Below the pieces are notes generated by a model, which saw only the letters and a list, made by a program, of their open reading frames with translations, made no database searches and was not told the DNA's origin. DNA of 64,000 bases from an uncultured Paracoccaceae bacterium. Lineage in GTDB: Bacteria > Pseudomonadota > Alphaproteobacteria > Rhodobacterales > Rhodobacteraceae. This document shows positions 10,418 to 20,019 of this stretch, in pieces. The stretch spans positions 62,001-126,000 of the forward strand of contig CANLVP010000003.1 of the NCBI GenBank assembly GCA_947494675.1, read 5' to 3'. How positions within the stretch are numbered: the first letter of the stretch is position 1; each line of letters begins with the position of its first letter. The position numbers were made by a program, and so were the translations under genes.

Positions 10418-11419
10418 ATGGCGGACGTGCTCACATTCACAGATCGCGGGATCTATTGCCCCGCTGGCGATTTCTATGTCGACCCATGGCGCCCGGTTGA
10501 CCGCGCCCTGATCACCCATGGCCACGCCGACCACGCCCGCCCCGGCATGGGCTCCTACCTTGCCACCCATGCCGCCGCCCCAGTGATGCAACACCGCCTT
10601 GGCCCCGACGCCCGGATCGAAACGCTGGGCTTTGGCGAAGCTCGCCAGATCGGCGCCGCATCGGTCAGCTACCACCCCGCCGGACATGTCCCCGGCTCTG
10701 CACAGATCAAAGTCACCGTCAAAGGGCAAAGCTGGGTCGTCTCTGGCGACTACAAAACCGTGGCCGACGGGCTGTCTGAACCCTTCGCGCCCATCGCCTG
10801 CCACGCCTTCATCACCGAATGCACCTTTGGCCTGCCGGTGTTTTCATGGACGCCGCAAGACATCCTCGCAACCCAGATCAACGATTGGTGGGCCGCCAAT
10901 GCCGCCGCAGGGCGCTTCTCCATTCTCGGGGCCTATGCCTTGGGCAAGGCGCAGCGCCTCTTGACCACGGTGGACCCCGCCATTGGCCCGATCCTGACCC
11001 ATGGGGCGATTGAGAACACCAACGACATCCTGCGCGGCCAAGGCATCACCCTGCCCCACACGATCCGCGTCACGCCTGATACAAACGTTAAGGATTACCC
11101 CGGCGCGCTCGTCCTCGCCACGCCCGGTGCCATGGCGCAATCTTGGGCGCGACAGTTCGGCCAGGCCTCAACCGCCTTTGCCTCCGGCTGGATGGCCCTG
11201 CGTGGCGTCCGTCGCCGCCGGGCCATGGACCGCGGCTTTGTCGTCTCGGACCACGCCGATTGGGACGGGCTGAACAGCGCCATCCGCGCCACCGGGGCCG
11301 AAAAAATCTTTGTCACCCACGGCTACACGACACCCTTCCGGCAATGGCTGTCGGAACAAGGCTTCGACGCCCATGTGGTCAGCACCGAATACACCGGCGA
11401 CGCCGAGGATGAGGCATGA
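10418..11419 (+). CDS. Ligase-associated DNA exonuclease (metallo-beta-lactamase/beta-CASP-like)
   Basis: ALITHGHADHARPGMGSYLATH metal-binding motif; overlaps the ligase start by 4 nt. Confidence 0.88.
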   Translation: MADVLTFTDRGIYCPAGDFYVDPWRPVDRALITHGHADHARPGMGSYLATHAAAPVMQHRLGPDARIETLGFGEARQIGAASVSYHPAGHVPGSAQIKVTVKGQSWVVSGDYKTVADGLSEPFAPIACHAFITECTFGLPVFSWTPQDILATQINDWWAANAAAGRFSILGAYALGKAQRLLTTVDPAIGPILTHGAIENTNDILRGQGITLPHTIRVTPDTNVKDYPGALVLATPGAMAQSWARQFGQASTAFASGWMALRGVRRRRAMDRGFVVSDHADWDGLNSAIRATGAEKIFVTHGYTTPFRQWLSEQGFDAHVVSTEYTGDAEDEA

Positions 11420-13005
11420 AGGATTTCGCCGCCCTCTTTGCCCGCATCGACGAAAGCACCAAAACCTCCGTCAAAACCGCCGCCCTTGCGGACTATTTTC
11501 GCAACGCGCCGGATGATGACAAGCTGTGGACGATTGCCCTCTTTTCCGGTCGCCGCCCCAAACGCACGATCACCGCGACCAAACTGCGGGCATGGGCGGC
11601 TGAGGCCGCTGGCCTGCCCGATTGGCTGTTTGAGGAAAGCTACAGCATCGTTGGCGATCTGGCCGAAACCATTGCCCTGATCCTGCCAGTGCCGAACGCG
11701 CAATCCGACCATAGCCTGACATACTGGATCGACCAGATCACAACCCTTTCAGCCCAAGATGAAACCGCCCGCCGCGCAGGCATTCTGGCCGCATGGGACA
11801 TGATGCCAACCGCGCAACGGTTCCTCTTCACCAAACTGCTCACAGGCGGCTTTCGGGTCGGTATCAGTCAAAAGCTCATGACCCGGGCGCTGGCCCAAGC
11901 CACGGGCCAAGACGAGGCGACGCTGACCCACAGACTCATGGGCAACTGGACCCCGGCCACCACCACTTGGGTAGAGCTCATCGACGCCGACGACCCCACC
12001 GCCGATCTGTCTCGACCTTACCCGTTCTACCTTGCCTATGGCCTCGACAATTTGGATGAGCTTGGCGCGCCAACAGATTGGAATGCCGAACGAAAATGGG
12101 ATGGCATTCGCGGCCAATTCATCCTACGCGGCGGCGAACACCACCTGTGGTCCCGCGGCGAAGAGCTGATGACCCACCGCTTCCCAGAGCTTGCGCAGCT
12201 GCGCGACTTCCTCCCCGATGGCACCGTGATCGACGGTGAAATCCTCGCCTTCGCGGACGAAAAACCGCTCAGTTTCAATGCCCTACAGCCGCGCATCGGG
12301 CGCAAGACCGTGCCAAAGAAGCTTCTGACCGAGGCACCGGTGATCCTGATGGCCTATGACCTGCTGGAAATGGACGGCAAAGACATCCGTAACGATACAT
12401 TCACAACGCGCCGCAACCATCTGGAAAATATCATTAAAGATGCGCCAAACACTGCACCTATCCGCCTCTCCGCATCCGTCCCTTTTGACGATTGGGACAC
12501 CCTCACCGCCGAACGCCAGCGCAGCCGCGAATTGCACGCCGAGGGGCTCATGCTCAAACGCCACGACAGCCCCTATCTCTCTGGCCGCAAGCGCGGCGAT
12601 TGGTGGAAATGGAAGGTTGATCCCCTCACCATCGACGCGGTGATGATCTACGCCCAGGCCGGTCACGGCAGACGCGCAAATCTTTTCACCGACTACACTT
12701 TTGCGGTCTGGAACGGCAACGAATTGACCCCCTTCACCAAGGCCTACTCCGGCCTCACCGACGCCGAGTTTCGCGAAATCACCACATGGGTCCGCAAGAA
12801 CACCCAACAGAAATTCGGCCCCGTCCGCCAGGTTACCCCGCACCACGTGTTTGAAATCGCGTTCGAGGGCATCAACGCCTCGCCCCGCCATAAATCGGGG
12901 GTTGCGCTGCGCTTTCCCCGCATGCTCCGCTGGCGCAAAGACAAACCGATGTCAGAGGTGAACACTCTCGACGATCTCAAGGACATGCTCGCGACCTATG
13001 GCTAA
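11416..13005 (+). CDS. ATP-dependent DNA ligase (Lig C-like, ligase-associated cluster type)
   Basis: AERKWDGIRGQFILRG adenylation motif KWDGIR; GTVIDGEILAF; EGLMLKRHDSPYLSGRKRGDWWKWK. Confidence 0.93.
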   Translation: MKDFAALFARIDESTKTSVKTAALADYFRNAPDDDKLWTIALFSGRRPKRTITATKLRAWAAEAAGLPDWLFEESYSIVGDLAETIALILPVPNAQSDHSLTYWIDQITTLSAQDETARRAGILAAWDMMPTAQRFLFTKLLTGGFRVGISQKLMTRALAQATGQDEATLTHRLMGNWTPATTTWVELIDADDPTADLSRPYPFYLAYGLDNLDELGAPTDWNAERKWDGIRGQFILRGGEHHLWSRGEELMTHRFPELAQLRDFLPDGTVIDGEILAFADEKPLSFNALQPRIGRKTVPKKLLTEAPVILMAYDLLEMDGKDIRNDTFTTRRNHLENIIKDAPNTAPIRLSASVPFDDWDTLTAERQRSRELHAEGLMLKRHDSPYLSGRKRGDWWKWKVDPLTIDAVMIYAQAGHGRRANLFTDYTFAVWNGNELTPFTKAYSGLTDAEFREITTWVRKNTQQKFGPVRQVTPHHVFEIAFEGINASPRHKSGVALRFPRMLRWRKDKPMSEVNTLDDLKDMLATYG

Positions 13006-13867
13006 ACCAATCGCCCCTCTGCCGCCCGCGCCGCAACCTGCGACGCAAGCCCCGCTAGACGCCTGCGACACCCACGTCCACCTGCTCGCCGCACCTGGCG
13101 AATTGCCTCTGTTTGACGGCCGTACCGAAGACCCCGCCCAGCCCTACGCCGCCTATCTGGCAGGCTATAGATCCCACCTTGCCGCCCTTGGCATCACCCG
13201 CGGCGTCATTGTGCATTCGATCTTCTATGGGCTTGATAACACAGTCACAATCAACGCCGTGCGCGATATGGGACCTGGTTTCAAGGGCATCGGTTTGCTC
13301 CCCGATGACGCCTCAGATGCCGACCTCGACCAATTCACCCAATGGAACCTTGCTGGCGTGCGCCTCAACTATGTCCACGGCGGCGTGTTGACATGGGACG
13401 GCGCCCGCGCGATGGCCCCGCGCCTTGCCGAAAGGGACCTGCACATCCAATTGCTTTGCCACGCCGACCAACATATGGCGGCCCTCGCCCCCGACATCGC
13501 CGCCTGCCCCGTGCCGGTCGTCTTTGACCACATCGGCTGGCCCACCGACCTCTCCGCTGGCCCCGATACACCCGGTTTTCAGGCGCTCTGTCGCCTACTC
13601 GCCGACGGCCACGCCTACGTCAAACTGTCAGGCCTCTACCGCCTCGCAAACGTCCCCTATGCCAAGACCGACCGCTTCGTGCAGGCCCTTGTGGCGGCCA
13701 ACCCTGAACGCTGCCTCTGGGGCTCTGACTGGCCGCATATCATGCTCAACGGTGCTGAAATGCCTCCCGCCAATGCGCTCTGGGATGCGTTCCACCGTGC
13801 CGTGCCCGATCCGGTCACGCGCGCACAAATCCTCGTGCAAAACCCTGCCGAGCTTTATCGTTTCTGA
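12998..13867 (+). CDS. Amidohydrolase family protein (2-pyrone-4,6-dicarboxylate lactonase-like)
   Basis: LDACDTHVHLLAAPGELPLFDGRTEDPAQPYAAYLAGYRSHLAALGITRGVIVHSIFYG; FDHIGWPTD; WGSDWPH. Confidence 0.88.
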   Translation: MAKPIAPLPPAPQPATQAPLDACDTHVHLLAAPGELPLFDGRTEDPAQPYAAYLAGYRSHLAALGITRGVIVHSIFYGLDNTVTINAVRDMGPGFKGIGLLPDDASDADLDQFTQWNLAGVRLNYVHGGVLTWDGARAMAPRLAERDLHIQLLCHADQHMAALAPDIAACPVPVVFDHIGWPTDLSAGPDTPGFQALCRLLADGHAYVKLSGLYRLANVPYAKTDRFVQALVAANPERCLWGSDWPHIMLNGAEMPPANALWDAFHRAVPDPVTRAQILVQNPAELYRF

Positions 13868-13934
13868 TCCGACGCGCTTCCCCTAACGCCCCCGCCCCCC
13901 TATGTAGGGCCAAACACACATCAAAGGACGCCTC

Positions 13935-15752
13935 ATGCAACATCCGACCCCCGTTTTCGACGCCAACGCATCCGGTGGCAACGCTTTTGGTGACCTGCCA
14001 GAATGGGACCTGACCGATCTCTACCCGGCTGAAGACGCGCCAGAGCTGGTCCGCGACATGAACTGGTTGGAAACCGCCTGCGCCGACTTCGCAGGGGTCT
14101 ATGAGGGCAAGCTGGCCGATCTGGACGCCGCGGGTCTTTTGAAAGCCGTGCAGCGCTACGAAGAAATCGACGTGATCGCGGGCCGTATCATGTCCTTTGC
14201 AGGCCTGCGCTACTACCAAAACACGGTGGACAGCGACCGCGCCAAATTCATGGCCGACGCCCAAGACAAAATCACCGCCTACACCACCCCGCTGGTGTTT
14301 TATGGCCTTGAATTCAACCGCTTGGACGATGCCCACCTCGCAGGCATGATCGCGGAAAACACAGACCTCGCCCGCTACAAACCCGTCTTCGACCGCATGC
14401 GTGCGATGAAACCGCACCAACTGTCCGACGAGCTTGAGAAATTCTTGCACGACCAATCCACCGTGGGTGCCGCCGCATGGAACCGCCTCTTTGACGAAAC
14501 CATGGCCGGTCTGGAATTCGACGTCGATGGCGAGGTGCTGAACCTCGAAGCAACACTGAACCTGCTCACCGATCAGGACCGCGCCAAGCGCGAGGCCGCG
14601 ACCCACGCGCTCGCCGCCGTCTTCCAAGAGAACATCAAAATCTTCGCCCGCGTCCACAACACGCTGGCCAAGGAAAAGGAAATCGAGGACCGCTGGCGCA
14701 AAATGCCCACGCCTCAAACCGGGCGGCACCTGTCCAACCATGTAGAGGCCGAGGTGGTCGAGGCCCTGCGCAATGCCGTCGTCGCCGCCTACCCGCGCCT
14801 GTCGCACCGCTACTACAAGCTCAAAGCCAAGTGGCTGGGGCTGGACACCATGCAGACATGGGACCGCAACGCGCCCTTGCCGATGGAAGACGACCGCCTT
14901 GTCGATTGGGCCGAAGCCAAGAAAACCGTCATGGACGCCTATGGTGATTTCGACCCCAAAATGGCCGAACTGGCAGAGCCCTTCTTTACCAAAGGCTGGA
15001 TCGACGCGCCCGTCAAACCCGGCAAGGCCCCCGGCGCCTTTGCCCACCCCACCGTGACCACTGTGCACCCCTACGTCATGCTCAACTATCTGGGAAAACC
15101 CCGCGATGTCATGACCTTGGCGCACGAACTGGGCCACGGCGTGCATCAGGTTCTGGCCGCCGAACAGGGCGAGTTGCTGTCTTCCACCCCGCTCACACTG
15201 GCCGAAACGGCTTCGGTCTTTGGCGAAATGCTCACCTTCCGCAAACTGCTGGACGGGGCCGAGACCCAAGAAGAACGCAAGGTCCTGCTGGCGGGCAAGG
15301 TCGAGGACATGATCAACACGGTCGTCCGCCAGATCGCCTTTTACGACTTTGAATGCAAACTCCACGCCGCCCGCGCCGAGGGCGAACTGACACCCGACGA
15401 CATCAACGCCCTCTGGATGTCCGTGCAGGCGGAATCATTGGGCGACGTATTCGATTTCCAGGAAGGCTATGAGACGTTCTGGGCCTACATCCCGCACTTC
15501 GTCCACTCGCCCTTCTACGTCTACGCCTACGCCTTTGGCGACGGCCTCGTGAACGCGCTTTACGCGGTCTACCAAGAAGGCGACCCCGACTTCCGCGAGA
15601 AATACTTCGACATGCTCAAAGCAGGCGGCTCAAAGCACCACAAAGAACTGCTCGCCCCCTTCGGCCTCGACGCCTCCGACCCCGCATTCTGGGACAAGGG
15701 CCTGTCGATGATCGAAGGTTTCATCGATGAATTGGAAGCGATGGAAGATTAA
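13935..15752 (+). CDS. pepF: Oligoendopeptidase F, M3 family
   Basis: ETASVFGEML; zinc motif HELGHGVHQ; LSHRYYKLKAKWLGLDTMQTWDRNAPLP. Confidence 0.93.
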   Translation: MQHPTPVFDANASGGNAFGDLPEWDLTDLYPAEDAPELVRDMNWLETACADFAGVYEGKLADLDAAGLLKAVQRYEEIDVIAGRIMSFAGLRYYQNTVDSDRAKFMADAQDKITAYTTPLVFYGLEFNRLDDAHLAGMIAENTDLARYKPVFDRMRAMKPHQLSDELEKFLHDQSTVGAAAWNRLFDETMAGLEFDVDGEVLNLEATLNLLTDQDRAKREAATHALAAVFQENIKIFARVHNTLAKEKEIEDRWRKMPTPQTGRHLSNHVEAEVVEALRNAVVAAYPRLSHRYYKLKAKWLGLDTMQTWDRNAPLPMEDDRLVDWAEAKKTVMDAYGDFDPKMAELAEPFFTKGWIDAPVKPGKAPGAFAHPTVTTVHPYVMLNYLGKPRDVMTLAHELGHGVHQVLAAEQGELLSSTPLTLAETASVFGEMLTFRKLLDGAETQEERKVLLAGKVEDMINTVVRQIAFYDFECKLHAARAEGELTPDDINALWMSVQAESLGDVFDFQEGYETFWAYIPHFVHSPFYVYAYAFGDGLVNALYAVYQEGDPDFREKYFDMLKAGGSKHHKELLAPFGLDASDPAFWDKGLSMIEGFIDELEAMED

Positions 15753-15761
15753 GCACTCACG

Positions 15762-15786
15762 GGCGGTCCAGCCAAGGGCCGCCCTA
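15762..15786. terminator. Hairpin between convergent genes
   Basis: GGGCGGTCC-agccaa-GGGCCGCCC with one wobble pair; no T-run. Confidence 0.45.
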
Positions 15787-16431
15787 ATACATCGACGCCT
15801 TATAACGCTCTTCAAGGTCATCCTCTAACGCCTTCACGCTGGCATCATCGGGCGCACCCACGGTCTGATCCAACATGATCTTCATCAGCGACGGCATCTC
15901 CTTGCGGTCTTGAAATGTCGCTGGATCCCAAAGGCTTGAGCGCCGAAACGCCTTGGCGCAATGGATGAAGACCTCGGTCACTTTGATGACAATCGCAAGG
16001 CGCGGCACCCGGTCCTGCACTTGCATTTGCTGCAGCAACGCAGGGTCATTCACCAATGTCGCCTGCCCGTTCAGCCGCAGCGTATCGTCAAAGCCCGGGA
16101 TCACGAACAGCACGCCAACGCTCGGGTTTTCCACGATATTGGCAAGGCTATCCAAACGGTTGTTGCCGGGCCTGTCCGGGATGGCGATGGTTTCGTCATC
16201 AAGCACCTGCACAAAGCCAACCGGGTCGCCGCGCGGGCTGACATCTGCCCGCCCGTCCCGATCTTGCGTGCCCAGACACAGAAAGGGCGAGCGCGCGATA
16301 AAGTCGCGCGCATGTTTGTCCAACCTTGGCAGGGCCTTCTTGCTCGCCAATTCATGGGTCGCAGGATAGGCACCGCGCAGGGCCTCAAGGTCATCGACCA
16401 CATATTCCGGCGCAATTCTGTATCCAGTCAT
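15784..16431 (-). CDS. Pyridoxamine 5'-phosphate oxidase family protein
   Basis: ARDFIARSPFLCLGTQDRDGRADVSPRGDPVGFVQVLDDETIAIPDRPGNNRLDSLANI. Confidence 0.88.
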   Translation of the reverse strand: MTGYRIAPEYVVDDLEALRGAYPATHELASKKALPRLDKHARDFIARSPFLCLGTQDRDGRADVSPRGDPVGFVQVLDDETIAIPDRPGNNRLDSLANIVENPSVGVLFVIPGFDDTLRLNGQATLVNDPALLQQMQVQDRVPRLAIVIKVTEVFIHCAKAFRRSSLWDPATFQDRKEMPSLMKIMLDQTVGAPDDASVKALEDDLEERYKASMY

Positions 16432-16528
16432 CGCCTGTCCTTTCGCGTCCCCTGCGGGCCCAACCTCATCTTGCCAACCCGGTAAAATGACGCCACCCTT
16501 CGGCCAAAACCCTATAGGCAATTCCCAA

Positions 16529-17008
16529 ATGCTCAACCCCATCACTCTCGCCCCCTACGACGACAGCCACGACGCAGCGCTGCGCGCAGTCTCTGTGAAG
16601 CCGTTTCAGGTCGTTTTTTCCGGGCAACCGGCCGAGGCGCTGGACACCCCCAGTGATGAGATCGACATCCATGTGATCCTGCACAACGGTGACGTCATCG
16701 GCATGTTCAAGGTCGACCGCCACTACCACCACGCCCATACCTTTGCGCCCGCCGACAGCATCGGTATCCGCGCCATGATCATCGATGGCGACCGGCAGGG
16801 TGCCGGTTTCGGGGCTGCGGCTTGCCGCTTGATGCCCAGTTACTTGCGACCGCTTTACCCTTTGAAAACAGCGGCCTACTTGACCGTGAATACCCGCAAC
16901 GCGGGCGGCTACAAATCCTATATCAAAGGCGGCTGGACCGACACCGGTGCCCAGCATTTGACCGGCATCGCCGGGCCGCAACACATCATGCGGCTGTCAT
17001 TGGTGTAA
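16529..17008 (+). CDS. GNAT family N-acetyltransferase
   Basis: MLNPITLAPYDDSHDAAL...; IRAMIIDGDRQGAGFGAAACRLMP...; NTRNAGGYKSYIKGGW. Confidence 0.75.
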   Translation: MLNPITLAPYDDSHDAALRAVSVKPFQVVFSGQPAEALDTPSDEIDIHVILHNGDVIGMFKVDRHYHHAHTFAPADSIGIRAMIIDGDRQGAGFGAAACRLMPSYLRPLYPLKTAAYLTVNTRNAGGYKSYIKGGWTDTGAQHLTGIAGPQHIMRLSLV

Positions 17009-17093
17009 ATCCGCGCAGGGCAGGAATTCCCCCATAGGCCGTTTTTGCGACACGGCGCATACTCCTTTCATTTCAAACCAAAGGAGATTTGCC

Positions 17094-17582
17094 ATGTCCG
17101 TCACGCTCGACATCCAACAGCCCGCGCCATTTGACCTAGTGGGCCCGACCATTCTGATCGCAGGCAACGCCACCGCATTTGAGGGCGTTCTGTCCGTCTC
17201 CGTCACCGAAGGCCACGACGAATACAACGCCATCGCCACGGTCGGATCGCTTGGCTTGCGCCAGTTTCAAGCCAGCATCGACATCCCCGACACCAACCTG
17301 TTCCAACTTGACCGGGTCTTCGTCACACTGGCCGATGATGGCGCGACCGCAGACGGCCCCCGCGTGACGATCCCGGTGCTTTACGGGCCGCGCATCATGC
17401 CCGGCTATCGCGGCTGGCAGCCCTACGTGGTGCAATCAGGCGATACGCTCACCAGCATCGCCAATGCGCAATACGGCAGCCCGGACTTTCAGCCGATCTT
17501 TCGCGCCAACGCGCATATCCTGACCAGCCCGGACCTGATTTTCCCGGGCCAGGTCCTGCGCATCCCACGCGACGATATCTAA
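17094..17582 (+). CDS. LysM peptidoglycan-binding domain protein
   Basis: C-terminal LysM YVVQSGDTLTSIANAQYGSPDFQPIFRANAHILTSPDLIFPGQVLRIP. Confidence 0.85.
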   Translation: MSVTLDIQQPAPFDLVGPTILIAGNATAFEGVLSVSVTEGHDEYNAIATVGSLGLRQFQASIDIPDTNLFQLDRVFVTLADDGATADGPRVTIPVLYGPRIMPGYRGWQPYVVQSGDTLTSIANAQYGSPDFQPIFRANAHILTSPDLIFPGQVLRIPRDDI

Positions 17583-17636
17583 AGCGCGCGACGACGCGAC
17601 GACATCTAAAGCGCGCGGCGATGCGACGACATCTAA
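17568..17636 (+). repeat. In-frame 27-bp tandem repeat of the LysM gene 3' end, each unit ending in a TAA stop
   Basis: cgcgacgatatctaa | agcgcgcgacgacgcgacgacatctaa | agcgcgcggcgatgcgacgacatctaa. Confidence 0.85.
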
Positions 17637-17914
17637 TCCAGCGTCGTCCAGGGCCAAGGCTTCACCTCGCTCGCCCCCGTTTGGTAGCGTGCGGCCTTGG
17701 CCATCCAGACCCCCAATGTCGTGCCCATCTCAGCGAGCTGTTCATTCGGTTGCCGCTTGTTGACTAGCATCACCACGAATTGCGCGATGGTCATCAGCCC
17801 AAGGAAAGAACTCGCAAAGCTCAGCATGATCCAGACGATCACCATATTGATCAGCCGCATCCACAGCGGCTCCAGATCGTCCTTTTGAACGTCCCCGTGC
17901 CCGTCATCCATCAT
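17633..17914 (-). CDS. Small membrane protein, DUF4389-like
   Basis: MMDDGHGDVQKDDLEPLWMRLINMVIVWIMLSFASSFLGLMTIAQFVVMLVNKRQPNEQLAEMG; start overlaps the upstream stop. Confidence 0.75.
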   Translation of the reverse strand: MMDDGHGDVQKDDLEPLWMRLINMVIVWIMLSFASSFLGLMTIAQFVVMLVNKRQPNEQLAEMGTTLGVWMAKAARYQTGASEVKPWPWTTLD

Positions 17915-18876
17915 CACTGTCCCCCTGCGGCAAAGACCATATCCATCATCTCTTGTGTGCCACGGGAAAACTCCAACGGGCAAGGGTATGGCACCCCATC
18001 GCGCACGCTCGCGCCAAAGTTTTCGACCTGTGCGACGTAGTGGTTCACCCCCGGCCAGCGTTCGACCGTCTTGACCAAGCCGGGTTTGTCCAGCACCAGC
18101 TCTGCCGCGTCATGGACGTTTGCATTAAACGGACAGGTCAGTGTCAGCAGCCCCGCATCGCCGTGAAATACCATGTATTGCCGATTAAACAGCCGCATCG
18201 ACACCAGTGCTGCATAGCTGAAATCGGGAAAGCGTGCAGCGACACGCGCCACCACGTCCACACCATTTTCCATCGTCAGATCAGCGTGTTGGATCGCTTC
18301 CGGCTCTTGCCCGGTGACCAGTCGTGCACCGCCAAAGGTATACACCCCGATGTCGCGCAACCCGCCACCGCCCAGCGCAGGGTCGTGCCGAATATTGCCC
18401 GGATCGGCAGCATTATTGTAGGAAAACGCTGCATCCACATGGCGCAACGTGCCAATCGCCCCGCCCTGCACCAACTCGCGGGCGCGCGAAAATTGCGGAT
18501 GGTGGGCGATCATGAACGCCTCAGCCGCCAATTTGCCCGCCTTGTCTCGCGCCGCAATCAGCGTGTCAAAGTCATCCGCCCGCAATCCAATTGGTTTTTC
18601 GCACAACACATGCTTGCCCGCCTCCAGCGTCTTGATCGTCCATGGCACATGCAAATGATTGGGCAGCGGCACATAGACCGCATCAATGGCGGGGTCCGCC
18701 AGCAAGGCATCATAGTCTGTAAAGACCTGCAAACCGGGGGCAAAATCGGCAAAGGGTGCGGCCTTGGCCGGGTCAGACGTGGCTATCGCCGCCAGCTCTG
18801 CCCCACGCGCGGCATGGATCGCAGGCCCCATATGTTGCCTTGCGAATTTCCCCGCGCCTAAGATTCCCCACCGCAT
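17914..18876 (-). CDS. Gfo/Idh/MocA family oxidoreductase
   Basis: MRWGILGAGKFARQHMGPAIHAARGAELAAIATSDPAKA; VYVPLPNHLHVPWTIKTLEAGKHVLCEKPIG. Confidence 0.93.
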   Translation of the reverse strand: MRWGILGAGKFARQHMGPAIHAARGAELAAIATSDPAKAAPFADFAPGLQVFTDYDALLADPAIDAVYVPLPNHLHVPWTIKTLEAGKHVLCEKPIGLRADDFDTLIAARDKAGKLAAEAFMIAHHPQFSRARELVQGGAIGTLRHVDAAFSYNNAADPGNIRHDPALGGGGLRDIGVYTFGGARLVTGQEPEAIQHADLTMENGVDVVARVAARFPDFSYAALVSMRLFNRQYMVFHGDAGLLTLTCPFNANVHDAAELVLDKPGLVKTVERWPGVNHYVAQVENFGASVRDGVPYPCPLEFSRGTQEMMDMVFAAGGQ

Positions 18877-18956
18877 GATCGTGCCTCCAACTTGTGTCGG
18901 CGCGATCTTTTCCTATTCCCGGCGAAAGGTCACCCCTTGAAAAAGGGCGCAAGAAT

Positions 18957-19925
18957 TTAAGCTGCCTGGCCCTGCTGTAAAAGTTCGATGGTGTCTTTCA
19001 GCCATGTGGCCTCTTCGGGGGCCACATCGTCGTCCAGCATCATCGCGGCATATTCTGCCGCCGTTTCACCATCCGCATTGCGCGCCGCCTGATCGGCCCC
19101 ATAGTTCACCAGCAACCGGGCAAGGTCGGGGTCCATCACAGCCGCATGCAGCGGTGTCATACCAAACAGGAAATCCGGTGCCACGTCCTCGGGGAAGGTT
19201 GCATTGGCATCTGCACCACACCGCAGCAATGCCTCGGTGATCGGGGCATTCTGATTAAAGACCGCCCGCTGCACAGGCGTCAGGCCCGCGTCATCACGCG
19301 TCTCAAGCCCCGCACCCAAAGCGATTAGCGCCTTGGTCAGTTCATAAGTCTCCGTCGGACCCCAGGCGTCGTAGCGACCAAAGGCCAGCGGCGACAACGC
19401 CGTGCCCCCCATCGCAGCCGTGGCCGCCGCATCTGCGCCCGCCTCAAACAAGGCCAGCAAGACCTGTAGATTCGGGTCTGTCCGCGCCAAGGCAAAGGTC
19501 AGCGGCGTCAAACCATCCGGTCCATAGGTGCCGTTTACATCCTGATGCTGCACGGCCTCTTCAATGGCGGCAACATCGCCCGCATCAATCGCCTCAAAGA
19601 TGGCCATATCGTCTGCGTCAATCTGATCAAGCGGTCCGGATCGTGGCGTGTTGTTCACCTTGTCCGCCACATTCAGCAGCGTTTCCAAGTCGTTATCCGC
19701 CTCGGCAGCCATCGCATCCCGCGTCAGGCTGCGCATCTCGGCCACCTTGTCCAACTGCGCCTGCGCCTCTGGCGGAATGTCACCATCGGGGAACTGGGAC
19801 AGGATATGCGCCTCTGCCGCCTCTGCTGCGGCCAGCGCCTGCACCAATCGTGGGTCGCCCTCGGGTGCGGCTTTCGCGCGTCCGAACATCCCTGTGACCT
19901 TGCTCAACAATCCCTTCAAAACCAT
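18957..19925 (-). CDS. Ankyrin repeat domain protein
   Basis: GLTPLTFALARTDPNLQVLLALFEAGADAAA; GMTPLHAAVMDPDLARLLVNYGADQAARNADGETAAEYA. Confidence 0.85.
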   Translation of the reverse strand: MVLKGLLSKVTGMFGRAKAAPEGDPRLVQALAAAEAAEAHILSQFPDGDIPPEAQAQLDKVAEMRSLTRDAMAAEADNDLETLLNVADKVNNTPRSGPLDQIDADDMAIFEAIDAGDVAAIEEAVQHQDVNGTYGPDGLTPLTFALARTDPNLQVLLALFEAGADAAATAAMGGTALSPLAFGRYDAWGPTETYELTKALIALGAGLETRDDAGLTPVQRAVFNQNAPITEALLRCGADANATFPEDVAPDFLFGMTPLHAAVMDPDLARLLVNYGADQAARNADGETAAEYAAMMLDDDVAPEEATWLKDTIELLQQGQAA

Positions 19926-20019
19926 GCTCTGGCCTCCTGATCATGCGCAGCGCCACACGAAAAAGGCACCGCCGTTAAGCGATGCCTAAGTGGTATTATT
20001 GTTTTCAGTATGGCGACAA

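Noticed and set aside
13815-15365. 516-aa minus-strand ORF
   Set aside because: Antisense to pepF, which has clear M3 peptidase motifs; biased His/Gln/Val composition.
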